Virus record (IMG/VR): IMGVR_UViG_3300044911_000197
Span: 1 to 27,650 of that record
Strand: one strand, 5' to 3'
Source of the DNA: a virus
Length of the DNA: 27,650 bases
Made by a program: the position numbers and the translations under genes. The notes under the pieces were generated by a model. It did not search any database and had not been told where the DNA came from. It saw only the letters and a program-made list of their open reading frames with translations. The first letter of the stretch is position 1, and each line of letters starts with the position of its first letter. Below, piece by piece: positions 8,496 through 15,798 of this stretch.

Positions 8496-9041
8496 TTAGA
8501 ATATTAAAACAGCTCTTAGTCTAACTGTTGCACCAGATGGTCTTGTAATATTAATTGTAATTAAACCAGTAACATCATCTACTGATACAACATAATATGC
8601 TGTTGGAGATTCATATGGTTGTATTAATCTCCAAGTAGAACCTGCTAAGTACCATAGACTGATTACAAAGTCAGAGTATTCAGATCCATCTAAACTACAA
8701 TATGATGGTGTGATACCACAAGCTGCTAATTCTGCTTGTGTAATTGTTAATGTAGTTTGATCAAAGTCTGTATCAATTTCTTTAATATATCTTAATTTTT
8801 GTTGGGTTAGTTCTTCACAGAAATAATCAACAACATTATTTAAAGCTGTAGCAACATTAGTATCAGTAGATACAACAGTGTCAAGTCCACAGTCAATGTC
8901 TGCACCAGTATAGATAATACACTGTGCGTCAAATACTTCAGAACATGGCTCCGGATCTGGGCAACCTGCTGGCGTAGGACATGGTGGAAGAGTTACTAAT
9001 GCATCTTCACATCCACAATTTTTACATTTATTAATTGACAT
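8496..9041 (-). CDS. Cysteine-rich virion-type protein sharing an N-terminal module with the adjacent fibre protein
   Basis: A 181-residue protein. The N-terminus holds a dense cysteine stretch (Cys 6, 9, 11, 21, 27, 33, beginning KCKNCGCED) that could be a small metal-binding knuckle. Residues 32-75 contain PCSEVFDAQCIIYTGADIDC, which aligns with PCSPISSNCVIWQGPDIPC in the neighbouring 554-aa protein; a predicted helix ending in Cys follows in both. The C-terminal half is beta-rich, with TAYYVVSVDDVTGLITINI and a terminal strand pair. The shared module may anchor both proteins to the same virion site. It is the last gene before the terminator at 8429-8459. I do not recognise a named family. 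Confidence 0.6.
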   Translation of the reverse strand: MSINKCKNCGCEDALVTLPPCPTPAGCPDPEPCSEVFDAQCIIYTGADIDCGLDTVVSTDTNVATALNNVVDYFCEELTQQKLRYIKEIDTDFDQTTLTITQAELAACGITPSYCSLDGSEYSDFVISLWYLAGSTWRLIQPYESPTAYYVVSVDDVTGLITINITRPSGATVRLRAVLIF

Positions 9042-9053
9042 ATCTTTTTAGTA

Positions 9054-10718
9054 TTATGGACAAACAGTTGAGAATCCAGTTTCAGTATTACATGGGTCTA
9101 CATAAGCTACTAGACCATCAATTGAAAAGTTAAATCCTCCAATTTGGTTTTCATCACCAGCATCACATGAGAATGGCCATGTTAAATTAAATGTATCTGA
9201 TACTAATGGAAAGTTAGCATTAGACGGTGCATTATGAATATCTGATCCAGTACCAATATAGTTAGGTAAATATTCACCAACTCTTACATTACTTGTAACT
9301 AATCTTAGTGGTGAGTTACCTTGGATACCAGCACCTCTTGTTGATGTAATTTCTATATCATGAACTAGTTGAACTGTCAATCCTTTTGTTGATGTAACAA
9401 AAACTCTAATTGCTGATGTTAAACATGTACCGTAGGTAGGATCAACATCAATAGATCTAAGTGCTACATCCCATGCTTTATAATAACTATTATCTAAGTT
9501 TCCTGCTGTAACAGAAGGTGGAATAACAGCTCCTCCATTATTAAATAAAATTGCACCGTTAGCATTAATACTACATCCACCTGGACCACTCCATGTTGTA
9601 CATCCTGCTACAGAGTTATATGCACCAGTAGATGTTAATGGAACAACACTTCCTGGAGATGAAGGATTCTCTAATGGAACATATACAGTTCCTCTAAAGT
9701 GAATTTGATTTCCAATTCTTCTACACTGCGGTCTATTTACTCCTGAATAATATGCAAATCCTTGAAGATCTACCCAACCAGTATCTGTAATATTTGCTGT
9801 AATAACATTACCTGTATTATCTAGATTTACAGTTGCTGTGTTAGCTACTGTAATTGAGAATGTACTTACATAGTTATATACATCACAAATAGCAATCCAT
9901 AAGTTATTAATAGCATCTGCTGCTGTAGAAAGATTTGATGATATTACCCATGTTCCAGCATAAGCTACAGAGAACGCTGTACCAAATACAAGTGATGTAT
10001 CAGCATCTGTAATACATTGTGATAGTACTGCTGCAGTAATATCTGATGCTTCTCCTGTTGCAGACTTTAATGTACAGTAACCATAAGTACCATCATTGAT
10101 TAAAGCATTTAAAACTGTATCAATAGGATAGTTACCCGGTGATACTACAGTTCCACTAAGAGTACAGTTTACAGGAATAGATGGTAATGTAAATACTGGA
10201 GCTGGTGCTGATTCAAGAGCAGTAACTCTAAGATCTAAATTTGTAATGCTTGCTTGAATAGTTGCAATTTCTGTAACTAAAGAACATACTTTTTTTCCAA
10301 TTTCTATAGCATATTCTGAAACTGTCATTACAGTAACTCCATCTACTATAAAACAATTTGCAACAGTAACCGGAGTATCTGCTCCTGTTGATTTAGTTGT
10401 GTTCACAATTGAACTTGTAGCTGGGTCAGCAAGTGTATCAATCTCAGTTTGTAGTGCACAAATTCTATCAATTAAGAATTGAATAAGTGCTTGAAAATCA
10501 TTTGGAGGACATGCAACCAAATTAAAACATGACAGATCATAGTTTGTCACATTTAAAATATCTAGAACTGTACATAATTCTGTAGCCAGTTTAGCAACAA
10601 CATCTGATACAGTGTCACCTGTGCAAAGTTTAATGCACGGAATATCTGGTCCTTGCCAAATCACACAATTAGATGAAATTGGACTACAAGGTTTATTATC
10701 TAAGTTCAAAGGTTTCAT
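9054..10718 (-). CDS. Fibre-like tail or head appendage protein
   Basis: A 554-residue protein. It has an N-terminal cysteine module with CVIWQGPDIPC (18-28) and a helix VSDVVAKLATELCTVLDIL (38-56). Further helical segments follow, including a heptad-like coiled coil at about 141-170 (SLVTEIATIQASITNLDLRV), and then alternating beta segments. From residue 314 comes a segment typical of fibre C-termini: GWVDLQGFAYYSGVNRPQCR and GNQIHFRGTVYV, the 'GW..l......rpq.R..gn.v..rG' pattern seen in phage fibre and tip domains. The C-terminal 200 residues are Gly/Ser/Thr/Asn-rich, as expected of a receptor-binding tip. It follows the 646-aa repeat protein after 19 bases and precedes the related 181-aa protein. 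A trimeric fibre is inferred; which virion part it decorates is unknown. Confidence 0.65.
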   Translation of the reverse strand: MKPLNLDNKPCSPISSNCVIWQGPDIPCIKLCTGDTVSDVVAKLATELCTVLDILNVTNYDLSCFNLVACPPNDFQALIQFLIDRICALQTEIDTLADPATSSIVNTTKSTGADTPVTVANCFIVDGVTVMTVSEYAIEIGKKVCSLVTEIATIQASITNLDLRVTALESAPAPVFTLPSIPVNCTLSGTVVSPGNYPIDTVLNALINDGTYGYCTLKSATGEASDITAAVLSQCITDADTSLVFGTAFSVAYAGTWVISSNLSTAADAINNLWIAICDVYNYVSTFSITVANTATVNLDNTGNVITANITDTGWVDLQGFAYYSGVNRPQCRRIGNQIHFRGTVYVPLENPSSPGSVVPLTSTGAYNSVAGCTTWSGPGGCSINANGAILFNNGGAVIPPSVTAGNLDNSYYKAWDVALRSIDVDPTYGTCLTSAIRVFVTSTKGLTVQLVHDIEITSTRGAGIQGNSPLRLVTSNVRVGEYLPNYIGTGSDIHNAPSNANFPLVSDTFNLTWPFSCDAGDENQIGGFNFSIDGLVAYVDPCNTETGFSTVCP

Positions 10719-10737
10719 ATCTATAATATACTAATTA

Positions 10738-12678
10738 TTAATTAGAATTACAAGTCTTTAGAGTATTACAACCACATGCAGTTTGACCACATCCACAAGA
10801 GGATTGAGTACAACCACAAGTTGATTGACCACAACCACAAGCAGGTACTTCACATGCATATAGTGGATCTCTTAAAGCTTGTAAATCAATTAATTGTTTT
10901 TTAATTAACCATTTATCATTTTCTTCAGGACAGCAGTTACTAATACCGTATCTAAGTTCTAGTACTGACTTGTATAAAATCTCTGAAGATTTACATGTTA
11001 TTTTCTCATACTTCTCTGTACTACAGATAGGAGTTACATAACCAGGTTGTACAGATCTTTTTGGATAGATCTGTGGAGGACATGTATGAACATCATTAAT
11101 TAATGTACAATCACCAAAATACTCTACATAGTCTGTAGGATAAGATGATAACCAATGTGCCATACAGATTCTTTCTGATCTTTCTCCTGAAAGTAATGTT
11201 ATTGTTTGTACAGTTCCTTCACAATCTAGATAATCATAGTTATGAGCTATTGTGTCATGATTCTTTATTCTAGAACATATACATGGAAAACTAGTAAGAC
11301 AGTCTAAACATGTATCAAACTCTTGTGATATATCTCCAATAACACCGGCATTTAAACTTGATTGAGATATTGCAACACTCCAGCATATTGTTGGACACCA
11401 CTCAAGAGTAATAACTTGACCTACATAAGCTGATAGATCTGTTGAAGTAATTACATCAGCTTCAATATCTGCACAATCTGAAAGAATATAGTATATAGTC
11501 TTACATGCTTCACAATCATCAAATGCTTCTGTAACTGTAGTAGGTACATCTGAAGGAATTGGATTTGGATATTCATATACAATCCAGCATCCAGGACAGT
11601 CATTACCTAATTGAACAACTTGATCTACATATGCACTAAGATCAGATGACGTATAGATAATTGCATTAGAATCATCACAGTTTACAAGTTTATAATTTGG
11701 ATCTGGATTACATTCTTCACATGAGTTGTATGCTTGTAGTACAACAACATCAATGGCACAATCACAGTCTACAACATTGTTAACTATCCAACAGTTGTCA
11801 TATCCTTGGATTTGAACAATTTGTCCAAGTATAGCATATGGAGATAATGATTGATCAGTAGAATAAATTGGATCTAAAATTCCATCACAGTCTATTAGTT
11901 CAAAACATTGTGAAGGACATAAACCATCTACACAGTCACCGTGGTTTGTAATACTTAAGTTTGGTCCAGGAGACGGATTTGTAAATGGGTATACTCTAGA
12001 ACAATCTTTCCAGTAACCATTTACAAATGTACTTACTGGATTACCATCACAGTCTACATATTCTAACTTTGCAGATCCTATAATCTCATAACACTCACAA
12101 TTACAAGTACATGGTATATCAGCATCTACACCAACAATAGTAATTGCATTAAGGCAATCTGGTGCAAGGGTGACCATATAACAATCAAATCCACCATCTG
12201 CAGTTACCTGTATTAATACACTAGTTCCTACATATGCTGATAAATCTGAATCAGTTGTAAATGGTGGAATACTACCATCACATGAATATAATGTATAACA
12301 TTGTGCTACACAATCTGGACAGAAGCCTGGAGTAGCATCAGTACAAGGATCTTCATACGTTGTTGTACTATCCCAAATATAATTACCTCCAAAGTTTGTA
12401 GGAATAATATTTAAATTACCATAATTAGTTCCATTAATTGGACTTGTAGGATCAGAAGCCAGACCTCTAAATATTCTATAACATTGATTTGTTAAAGGAA
12501 CATAAGTATTAGTTAATGGATCATAACCAATTGCTGGAGGACCATTGTAAATATTAATACCTAATTCAGGTGCAGCAGTAGTACTATTAAAACTAAAGTA
12601 TAATATATTTCCTCCACAACAAGGTTCAAAACCAAAGAATGTTGCTGATTGTCCAGGAGGAGGAGGAAATGTTGTCAT
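10738..12678 (-). CDS. Cysteine-rich tandem-repeat virion-type protein
   Basis: A 646-residue protein built from two kinds of beta-rich, cysteine-containing repeat. Type A has the core 'Y.L..CD......Y(T/S)..DLS.YVGQVV.L......CW.V', often ending in 'aFdsCe.C'. Copies lie at about residues 127-180, 258-323, 329-392 and 396-460, including SSDLSAYVDQVVQL and STDLSAYVGQVITL. Type B, at about 197-254 and 468-535, has 'Y.DC.G', then 'GDC', then 'CP'. A helix KWLIKKQLIDLQALRDPLYA leads into a C-terminal cysteine knot with four CGC triplets (614-637). The Pro-rich start is MTTFPPPPG. The repeats resemble those in environmental phage appendage proteins. It is probably a surface or adhesion protein next to the fibre genes; no enzymatic motif is seen. 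It starts 3 bases after the 61-aa zinc-ribbon gene. Confidence 0.65.
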   Translation of the reverse strand: MTTFPPPPGQSATFFGFEPCCGGNILYFSFNSTTAAPELGINIYNGPPAIGYDPLTNTYVPLTNQCYRIFRGLASDPTSPINGTNYGNLNIIPTNFGGNYIWDSTTTYEDPCTDATPGFCPDCVAQCYTLYSCDGSIPPFTTDSDLSAYVGTSVLIQVTADGGFDCYMVTLAPDCLNAITIVGVDADIPCTCNCECYEIIGSAKLEYVDCDGNPVSTFVNGYWKDCSRVYPFTNPSPGPNLSITNHGDCVDGLCPSQCFELIDCDGILDPIYSTDQSLSPYAILGQIVQIQGYDNCWIVNNVVDCDCAIDVVVLQAYNSCEECNPDPNYKLVNCDDSNAIIYTSSDLSAYVDQVVQLGNDCPGCWIVYEYPNPIPSDVPTTVTEAFDDCEACKTIYYILSDCADIEADVITSTDLSAYVGQVITLEWCPTICWSVAISQSSLNAGVIGDISQEFDTCLDCLTSFPCICSRIKNHDTIAHNYDYLDCEGTVQTITLLSGERSERICMAHWLSSYPTDYVEYFGDCTLINDVHTCPPQIYPKRSVQPGYVTPICSTEKYEKITCKSSEILYKSVLELRYGISNCCPEENDKWLIKKQLIDLQALRDPLYACEVPACGCGQSTCGCTQSSCGCGQTACGCNTLKTCNSN

Positions 12679-12681
12679 AAT

Positions 12682-12867
12682 TTATTTTTTATATCTATCT
12701 TTTCCCCAAACTTGATTTGTTTGAGATACTGTTGCTGTTGTTTTTCTTTGAGTTAGTCCTGCTTCATATGTTTTAACACATCCTGAACATACAGTTTTAC
12801 CATCTGATGCTGTTCTTTTCTGACACCCACATGATAGTTTCTTTTTACAGTTTGGACAATTTGCCAT
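12682..12867 (-). CDS. Small zinc-ribbon protein
   Basis: A 61-residue basic protein with CPNCKKKLSCGC (4-15) and VCSGC (26-30). These paired CxxC-type knuckles should bind one zinc ion, possibly with extra cysteines. The C-terminus is polar and ends in WGKDRYKK. It lies between the 186-aa and 646-aa genes, with gaps of 19 and 3 bases. Its CGC element resembles the CGC triplets at the C-terminus of the 646-aa protein, so the two may act together. The leader before its ATG contains the shared 11-mer AAACCAACAAA. Its function is unknown; a chaperone or assembly cofactor is possible. Confidence 0.7.
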   Translation of the reverse strand: MANCPNCKKKLSCGCQKRTASDGKTVCSGCVKTYEAGLTQRKTTATVSQTNQVWGKDRYKK

Positions 12868-12868
12868 A

Positions 12869-12880
12869 TTTGTTGGTTTT
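12869..12880 (-). promoter_or_regulatory. Shared leader motif AAACCAACAAA before the 61-aa gene
   Basis: The minus strand reads AAAACCAACAAA one base before the ATG at 12867. This is one of three exact copies of the 11-mer adjacent to start codons in the window. The gap from the upstream stop is only 19 bases, so the motif occupies most of it. It acts in mRNA, if at all, as a ribosome-binding leader or an antisense target. Confidence 0.5.
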
Positions 12881-12886
12881 AAATTT

Positions 12887-13447
12887 TTAGCAATTTACAC
12901 AATCTAATTTATTTAACATCTTTAAAGCATAGTTATAAAGTGTCATTCCTTTCTGAGGATCATGACAGAATTCTACTTTTGCTTTAGCAGCTTCTAAATA
13001 CATTTTGATTAAGCCAAGTTGCTCAAGTCTTTGTTTTGTTCTAAGTGGTGGCTCACATGCATTAGCATCCACCTCACACAAAATATTATAATACTTATTT
13101 AAAGCATAACTAATTCTCATATGATTGTATTCTACAAATACCTGATCATTAGGAGAAACACTATACTTAATTACATAAATACCATCTGGTAAATTAGCGT
13201 ACTGAGTTCCACAGTTTGCAGTCTGTAAATTAAGATCACAAGCAGTTAATGTAATATGTCCACTTGCTACGAACTCAGTCATCTGAGTTCCTTCTAGTTG
13301 AACAGAGTATGCAAACCCAGGAACAGTTACATTTAATGTAGGACATGTTACTGGCAACAAATCAGAATATACACTAGTATCCATAATCTTTAGGACACAG
13401 GTATTCATAACTGTTGGAACTTCTAAACTTAATACGTGATTAGCCAT
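12887..13447 (-). CDS. Virion-type protein of unknown function (beta N-terminus, helical C-terminus)
   Basis: A 186-residue protein. Residues 1-120 are mainly beta, with LNVTVPGFAYSVQL, FVASGHITLTACDL and the distinctive LPDGIYVIKYSVSPNDQVFV (86-105). Residues 130-186 are helical (RLEQLGLIKMYLEAAKAKVE, then LYNYALKMLNKLDCVNC). The pattern of 'LPDGiY.i.yS..P', a helical 'A.a.ve.C' segment and a terminal 'L.k.dC..C' recurs in structural blocks of aquatic phages as far as I recall, but I know of no assigned role. It follows the terminator at 13457-13498, with no clear promoter in between, so some read-through is implied. It heads the segment leading to the repeat and fibre proteins. Confidence 0.6.
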   Translation of the reverse strand: MANHVLSLEVPTVMNTCVLKIMDTSVYSDLLPVTCPTLNVTVPGFAYSVQLEGTQMTEFVASGHITLTACDLNLQTANCGTQYANLPDGIYVIKYSVSPNDQVFVEYNHMRISYALNKYYNILCEVDANACEPPLRTKQRLEQLGLIKMYLEAAKAKVEFCHDPQKGMTLYNYALKMLNKLDCVNC

Positions 13448-13456
13448 AGGTGTTTA

Positions 13457-13498
13457 ATAAAAAAAGGGGATAGGAGTTTGTAACTCTTCTCCCCTTTT
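13457..13498 (-). terminator. Rho-independent terminator after the 563-aa virion gene
   Basis: On the minus strand AAAAGGGGA (13498-13490) pairs with TCCCCTTTT (13470-13462). After a small internal loop there is an inner GAGTT/AACTC stem, and a T-run (TTTTTTT, then ATT) follows. It begins 23 bases after the 563-aa stop. It should set the level of the 186-aa gene and beyond relative to the abundant upstream gene. Confidence 0.8.
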
Positions 13499-13520
13499 AG
13501 ATTTTTATTCTTCTTTACTC

Positions 13521-15212
13521 TTAGTTACAAGAAACTACATTGTAAGGATTGTACACTGGAAGTGTAGGGAATGCAGTTAAAGAACTACAATCAGTCTCAC
13601 ATTCAAATGGTTCAATGTTACATCCATTATTACAACTAATTAACCAATCTTCTACAGTACTATAGAATGTACTTAATGGATCTTCTGAGTAAACAGTTAA
13701 TGCATACTGATCATTATCAAAAGTACCAGTTGGGTTATTGAAACGTGGTACATTGTGAATAAGTACGTATCTGTAGTATAAACCACCACGGTTAATAGTA
13801 CTGATAATTTGGTTACCTTGAGTAATTTCACGGATACGGAAGTCAGTAGCTAAGAAGTTTTGTCTGTAAGATTCTGACAATTTTAATTCTCTAAGAACTG
13901 TTTCACCAAGACCTTGTACTTGACGTCCTTGACACTCAGTTACAACACAAAGTGTAGTAAATAAACATGGTTCACCATTGTAATCTACTTCAGATGCATA
14001 AAGTTTAACTGGCTCTTTTTCATAGAAGTCAGAAACTTGGAATGTACAGTCACCAAATCTAGTGTCAACATAAGCACCGTTTAAGATCAAACCTGCACAA
14101 GCATCAGTAATGTGTCCAGCAGATACATAGTTATCCCAAGTATCAGCACCTTCTGCAGTTAAGAAAGCAGCAGAAGTTCCTGGAGCATACCAAAGGGTAC
14201 CATCTTCAGCTTGTACTACCGGTTGAATAAATGGAGAAATAATTGGATTATTTACAATTCCATTAGCCCAAGCAATCATTACTGTAGTTGAGTCAACTGC
14301 TACTGGAGCAATTGCATCTGGTGCACAACATCCTGTGTATGCATCAACAGTTGCATAAGCATTGTGGTTTAAGAAACGTAATGCAGGAGAACCTTTAACA
14401 TCCAAACGGAGGTAGTAAGTTTCACCACATAAGAATTCTTTGCAGCACTCAGCTACAGTACCACAACCAGTTTGTGGATGAGCATCAGTTACATTATTAA
14501 TTGTATAAACAGCAAGAGTACCTGGAGTTCCAGAAGGAGAAACAATTGTTACAGTATTACCTACCGCATAACCTTTACCTGGATTAACAATACCTGTTAC
14601 TGTTGGTACACCAGCAGCAATTGTAATGCTAAGAATAAGACCAGTACCAGTACCTGTTACAGTTGTTGTTTCAACAGCTACAGCAGTAGTTGAGTTAGGA
14701 GCATATCCTACACCTGCTGTTGTGATAGATCCACCTTCTACACCACCACCAGTAGTCCAGTAAGTAGAACCTACGTGGATTACATTGTTTTGTGGACCAC
14801 ATGGAGCTACAGAATAGAAACGTGATACATACTTAGGGTTAATCATTTTAGACTTGTTAGTCTCTTGGTAACCACCTGCCAAAGGACCAATCTTATCATT
14901 GTCATAAATTGCAGAACCTGCAAGATAGATATTACAACAATCAGATGGAGTGATTGTCAAGTTAGTACTTGGATTAAAAATACCAAAGTAACCATTGGTA
15001 TAAGTTGAAGAAGCATCTGCTTTCAACTGATTTAATCCATAAGTAGGTACACCTGGAGTAGTTACAAAACCACCATCAGTTGTAGTAACAACTGTAGAGC
15101 CGTCAAGTAAAGTCACTGTAAATGCACCTGGATTAGTAGGAGTAGCTGAACCAGCACGGGTCTCACCTGTCCCTAAAAATGCTTTTTCAAAAGCATGATT
15201 AAAATAAGCCAT
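13521..15212 (-). CDS. Major virion structural protein of unknown role, with an inserted beta domain
   Basis: A 563-residue protein starting MAYFNHAFEKAFLGTGE. It is a compact beta-rich structural type. Conserved-looking blocks include NNVIHVGSTYW (142-152), CGETYYLRLDVKGSPALRFL (262-281) and, near the C-terminus, GLYYRYVLIHNVPRFNN. Between residues about 158 and 245 sits a Gly/Thr/Val-rich insert with two 'GxGY' turns (GVGY 167-170; GKGYAVGN 212-219), a repeat type common in phage appendage proteins. It interrupts what otherwise looks like one domain. The gene has its own upstream AT-rich palindrome and candidate promoter and its own strong terminator, which suggests high expression as an auxiliary capsid, head-decoration or tail shell protein. 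I cannot choose between these. Confidence 0.6.
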   Translation of the reverse strand: MAYFNHAFEKAFLGTGETRAGSATPTNPGAFTVTLLDGSTVVTTTDGGFVTTPGVPTYGLNQLKADASSTYTNGYFGIFNPSTNLTITPSDCCNIYLAGSAIYDNDKIGPLAGGYQETNKSKMINPKYVSRFYSVAPCGPQNNVIHVGSTYWTTGGGVEGGSITTAGVGYAPNSTTAVAVETTTVTGTGTGLILSITIAAGVPTVTGIVNPGKGYAVGNTVTIVSPSGTPGTLAVYTINNVTDAHPQTGCGTVAECCKEFLCGETYYLRLDVKGSPALRFLNHNAYATVDAYTGCCAPDAIAPVAVDSTTVMIAWANGIVNNPIISPFIQPVVQAEDGTLWYAPGTSAAFLTAEGADTWDNYVSAGHITDACAGLILNGAYVDTRFGDCTFQVSDFYEKEPVKLYASEVDYNGEPCLFTTLCVVTECQGRQVQGLGETVLRELKLSESYRQNFLATDFRIREITQGNQIISTINRGGLYYRYVLIHNVPRFNNPTGTFDNDQYALTVYSEDPLSTFYSTVEDWLISCNNGCNIEPFECETDCSSLTAFPTLPVYNPYNVVSCN

Positions 15213-15232
15213 TTTTTCTAAGTTTTAATTAA

Positions 15233-15275
15233 TAAATATATACTATAATATAGTGAAAGTTTTTAAAACTTCCAA
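15233..15275 (-). promoter_or_regulatory. Candidate promoter/operator region upstream of the 563-aa gene
   Basis: The 65-base gap contains the perfect 13-base palindrome ACTATAATATAGT (15242-15254). On the minus strand two -7-like boxes can be read: TATATTTA (15233-15240), differing from TAnnTTTG in its last base, and a weaker TATATTAT (15245-15252) that lies 20 bases after a TTTTG (15277-15273). An inexact GGAAGTTTT/AAAACTTTC inverted repeat without a T-run lies between. The gap has the features of a regulated promoter, but AT-rich DNA makes chance matches likely. Confidence 0.35.
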
Positions 15276-15277
15276 AA

Positions 15278-15793
15278 TTATTTTAAGAAAAGTAATTTAT
15301 ACTTAGTTGAGTTAATTGAATCCTTAACTAAGTCTAAGTTATTTACAATCTCAGAGTATGGTAACATACCTTGGAGTTTGTTAATTGTATTATATAAATC
15401 TCTAAGATATCCTACAGCATCTGCTACAGTATCTAAAGTTCTAATAGGCATATCTTTGTAACTTAAAAGTTTCTCTGCTACACCCTGATATCCTTCTACT
15501 AAAGTATCTGCATGTCCATGAAGACCATCATAAAATTCTCCAAGAGCTTTATGAGCTGCAAATGAACCATCTCCTTTTACTTTTAAATGAAGTCTATGAA
15601 AACTAATAGCAGCATTCATCATCTCTGTTGCACATGCTGCTGTCATAGTATCCAGTGAACTACCACCAACTCCCGCGTCCGGAGTAGGTTGTGGTTTAGC
15701 TGGTTCACTATTAGGTTGTGTAACAACAGTCTGAGGTCTGCTAATTGTTTTTGCAGGTTCAGGATTTCTTCTTAACATTCTAGATTTTTCCAT
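15278..15793 (-). CDS. Dps/ferritin-like protein with a complete ferroxidase signature
   Basis: A 171-residue protein. Residues 1-45 are Pro/Ala/Gln-rich and probably disordered; residues 46-171 are predicted all-helical. The helix pair at 50-108 carries HLKVKGDGSFAAHKALGEFY (69-88) and then HADTLVE (94-100). His69, His81, Asp96 and Glu100 have spacings of 12, 15 and 4, identical to the Dps inter-subunit ferroxidase site (E. coli His51, His63, Asp78, Glu82). 'H..vkG..f...H..f.e.Y' is the Dps signature. By family it would oxidise and store iron, or sequester it to limit DNA damage. The helical part is shorter than a full Dps chain, so it may form a smaller assembly. Its place inside the structural block, beside a connector gene, hints that it is virion-associated. 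The disordered N-terminus could be a docking tail. Confidence 0.7.
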   Translation of the reverse strand: MEKSRMLRRNPEPAKTISRPQTVVTQPNSEPAKPQPTPDAGVGGSSLDTMTAACATEMMNAAISFHRLHLKVKGDGSFAAHKALGEFYDGLHGHADTLVEGYQGVAEKLLSYKDMPIRTLDTVADAVGYLRDLYNTINKLQGMLPYSEIVNNLDLVKDSINSTKYKLLFLK

Positions 15794-15798
15794 TATTT

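Noticed and set aside
9054-12678. Diversity-generating retroelement variable region in the fibre or repeat genes
   Set aside because: No reverse transcriptase, template repeat or A-biased variable copy was seen in the window.
15255-15273. Terminator after the Dps-like gene from the GGAAGTTTT/AAAACTTTC repeat
   Set aside because: There is a mismatch, almost no loop and no T-run after it; it more likely belongs to the promoter region.
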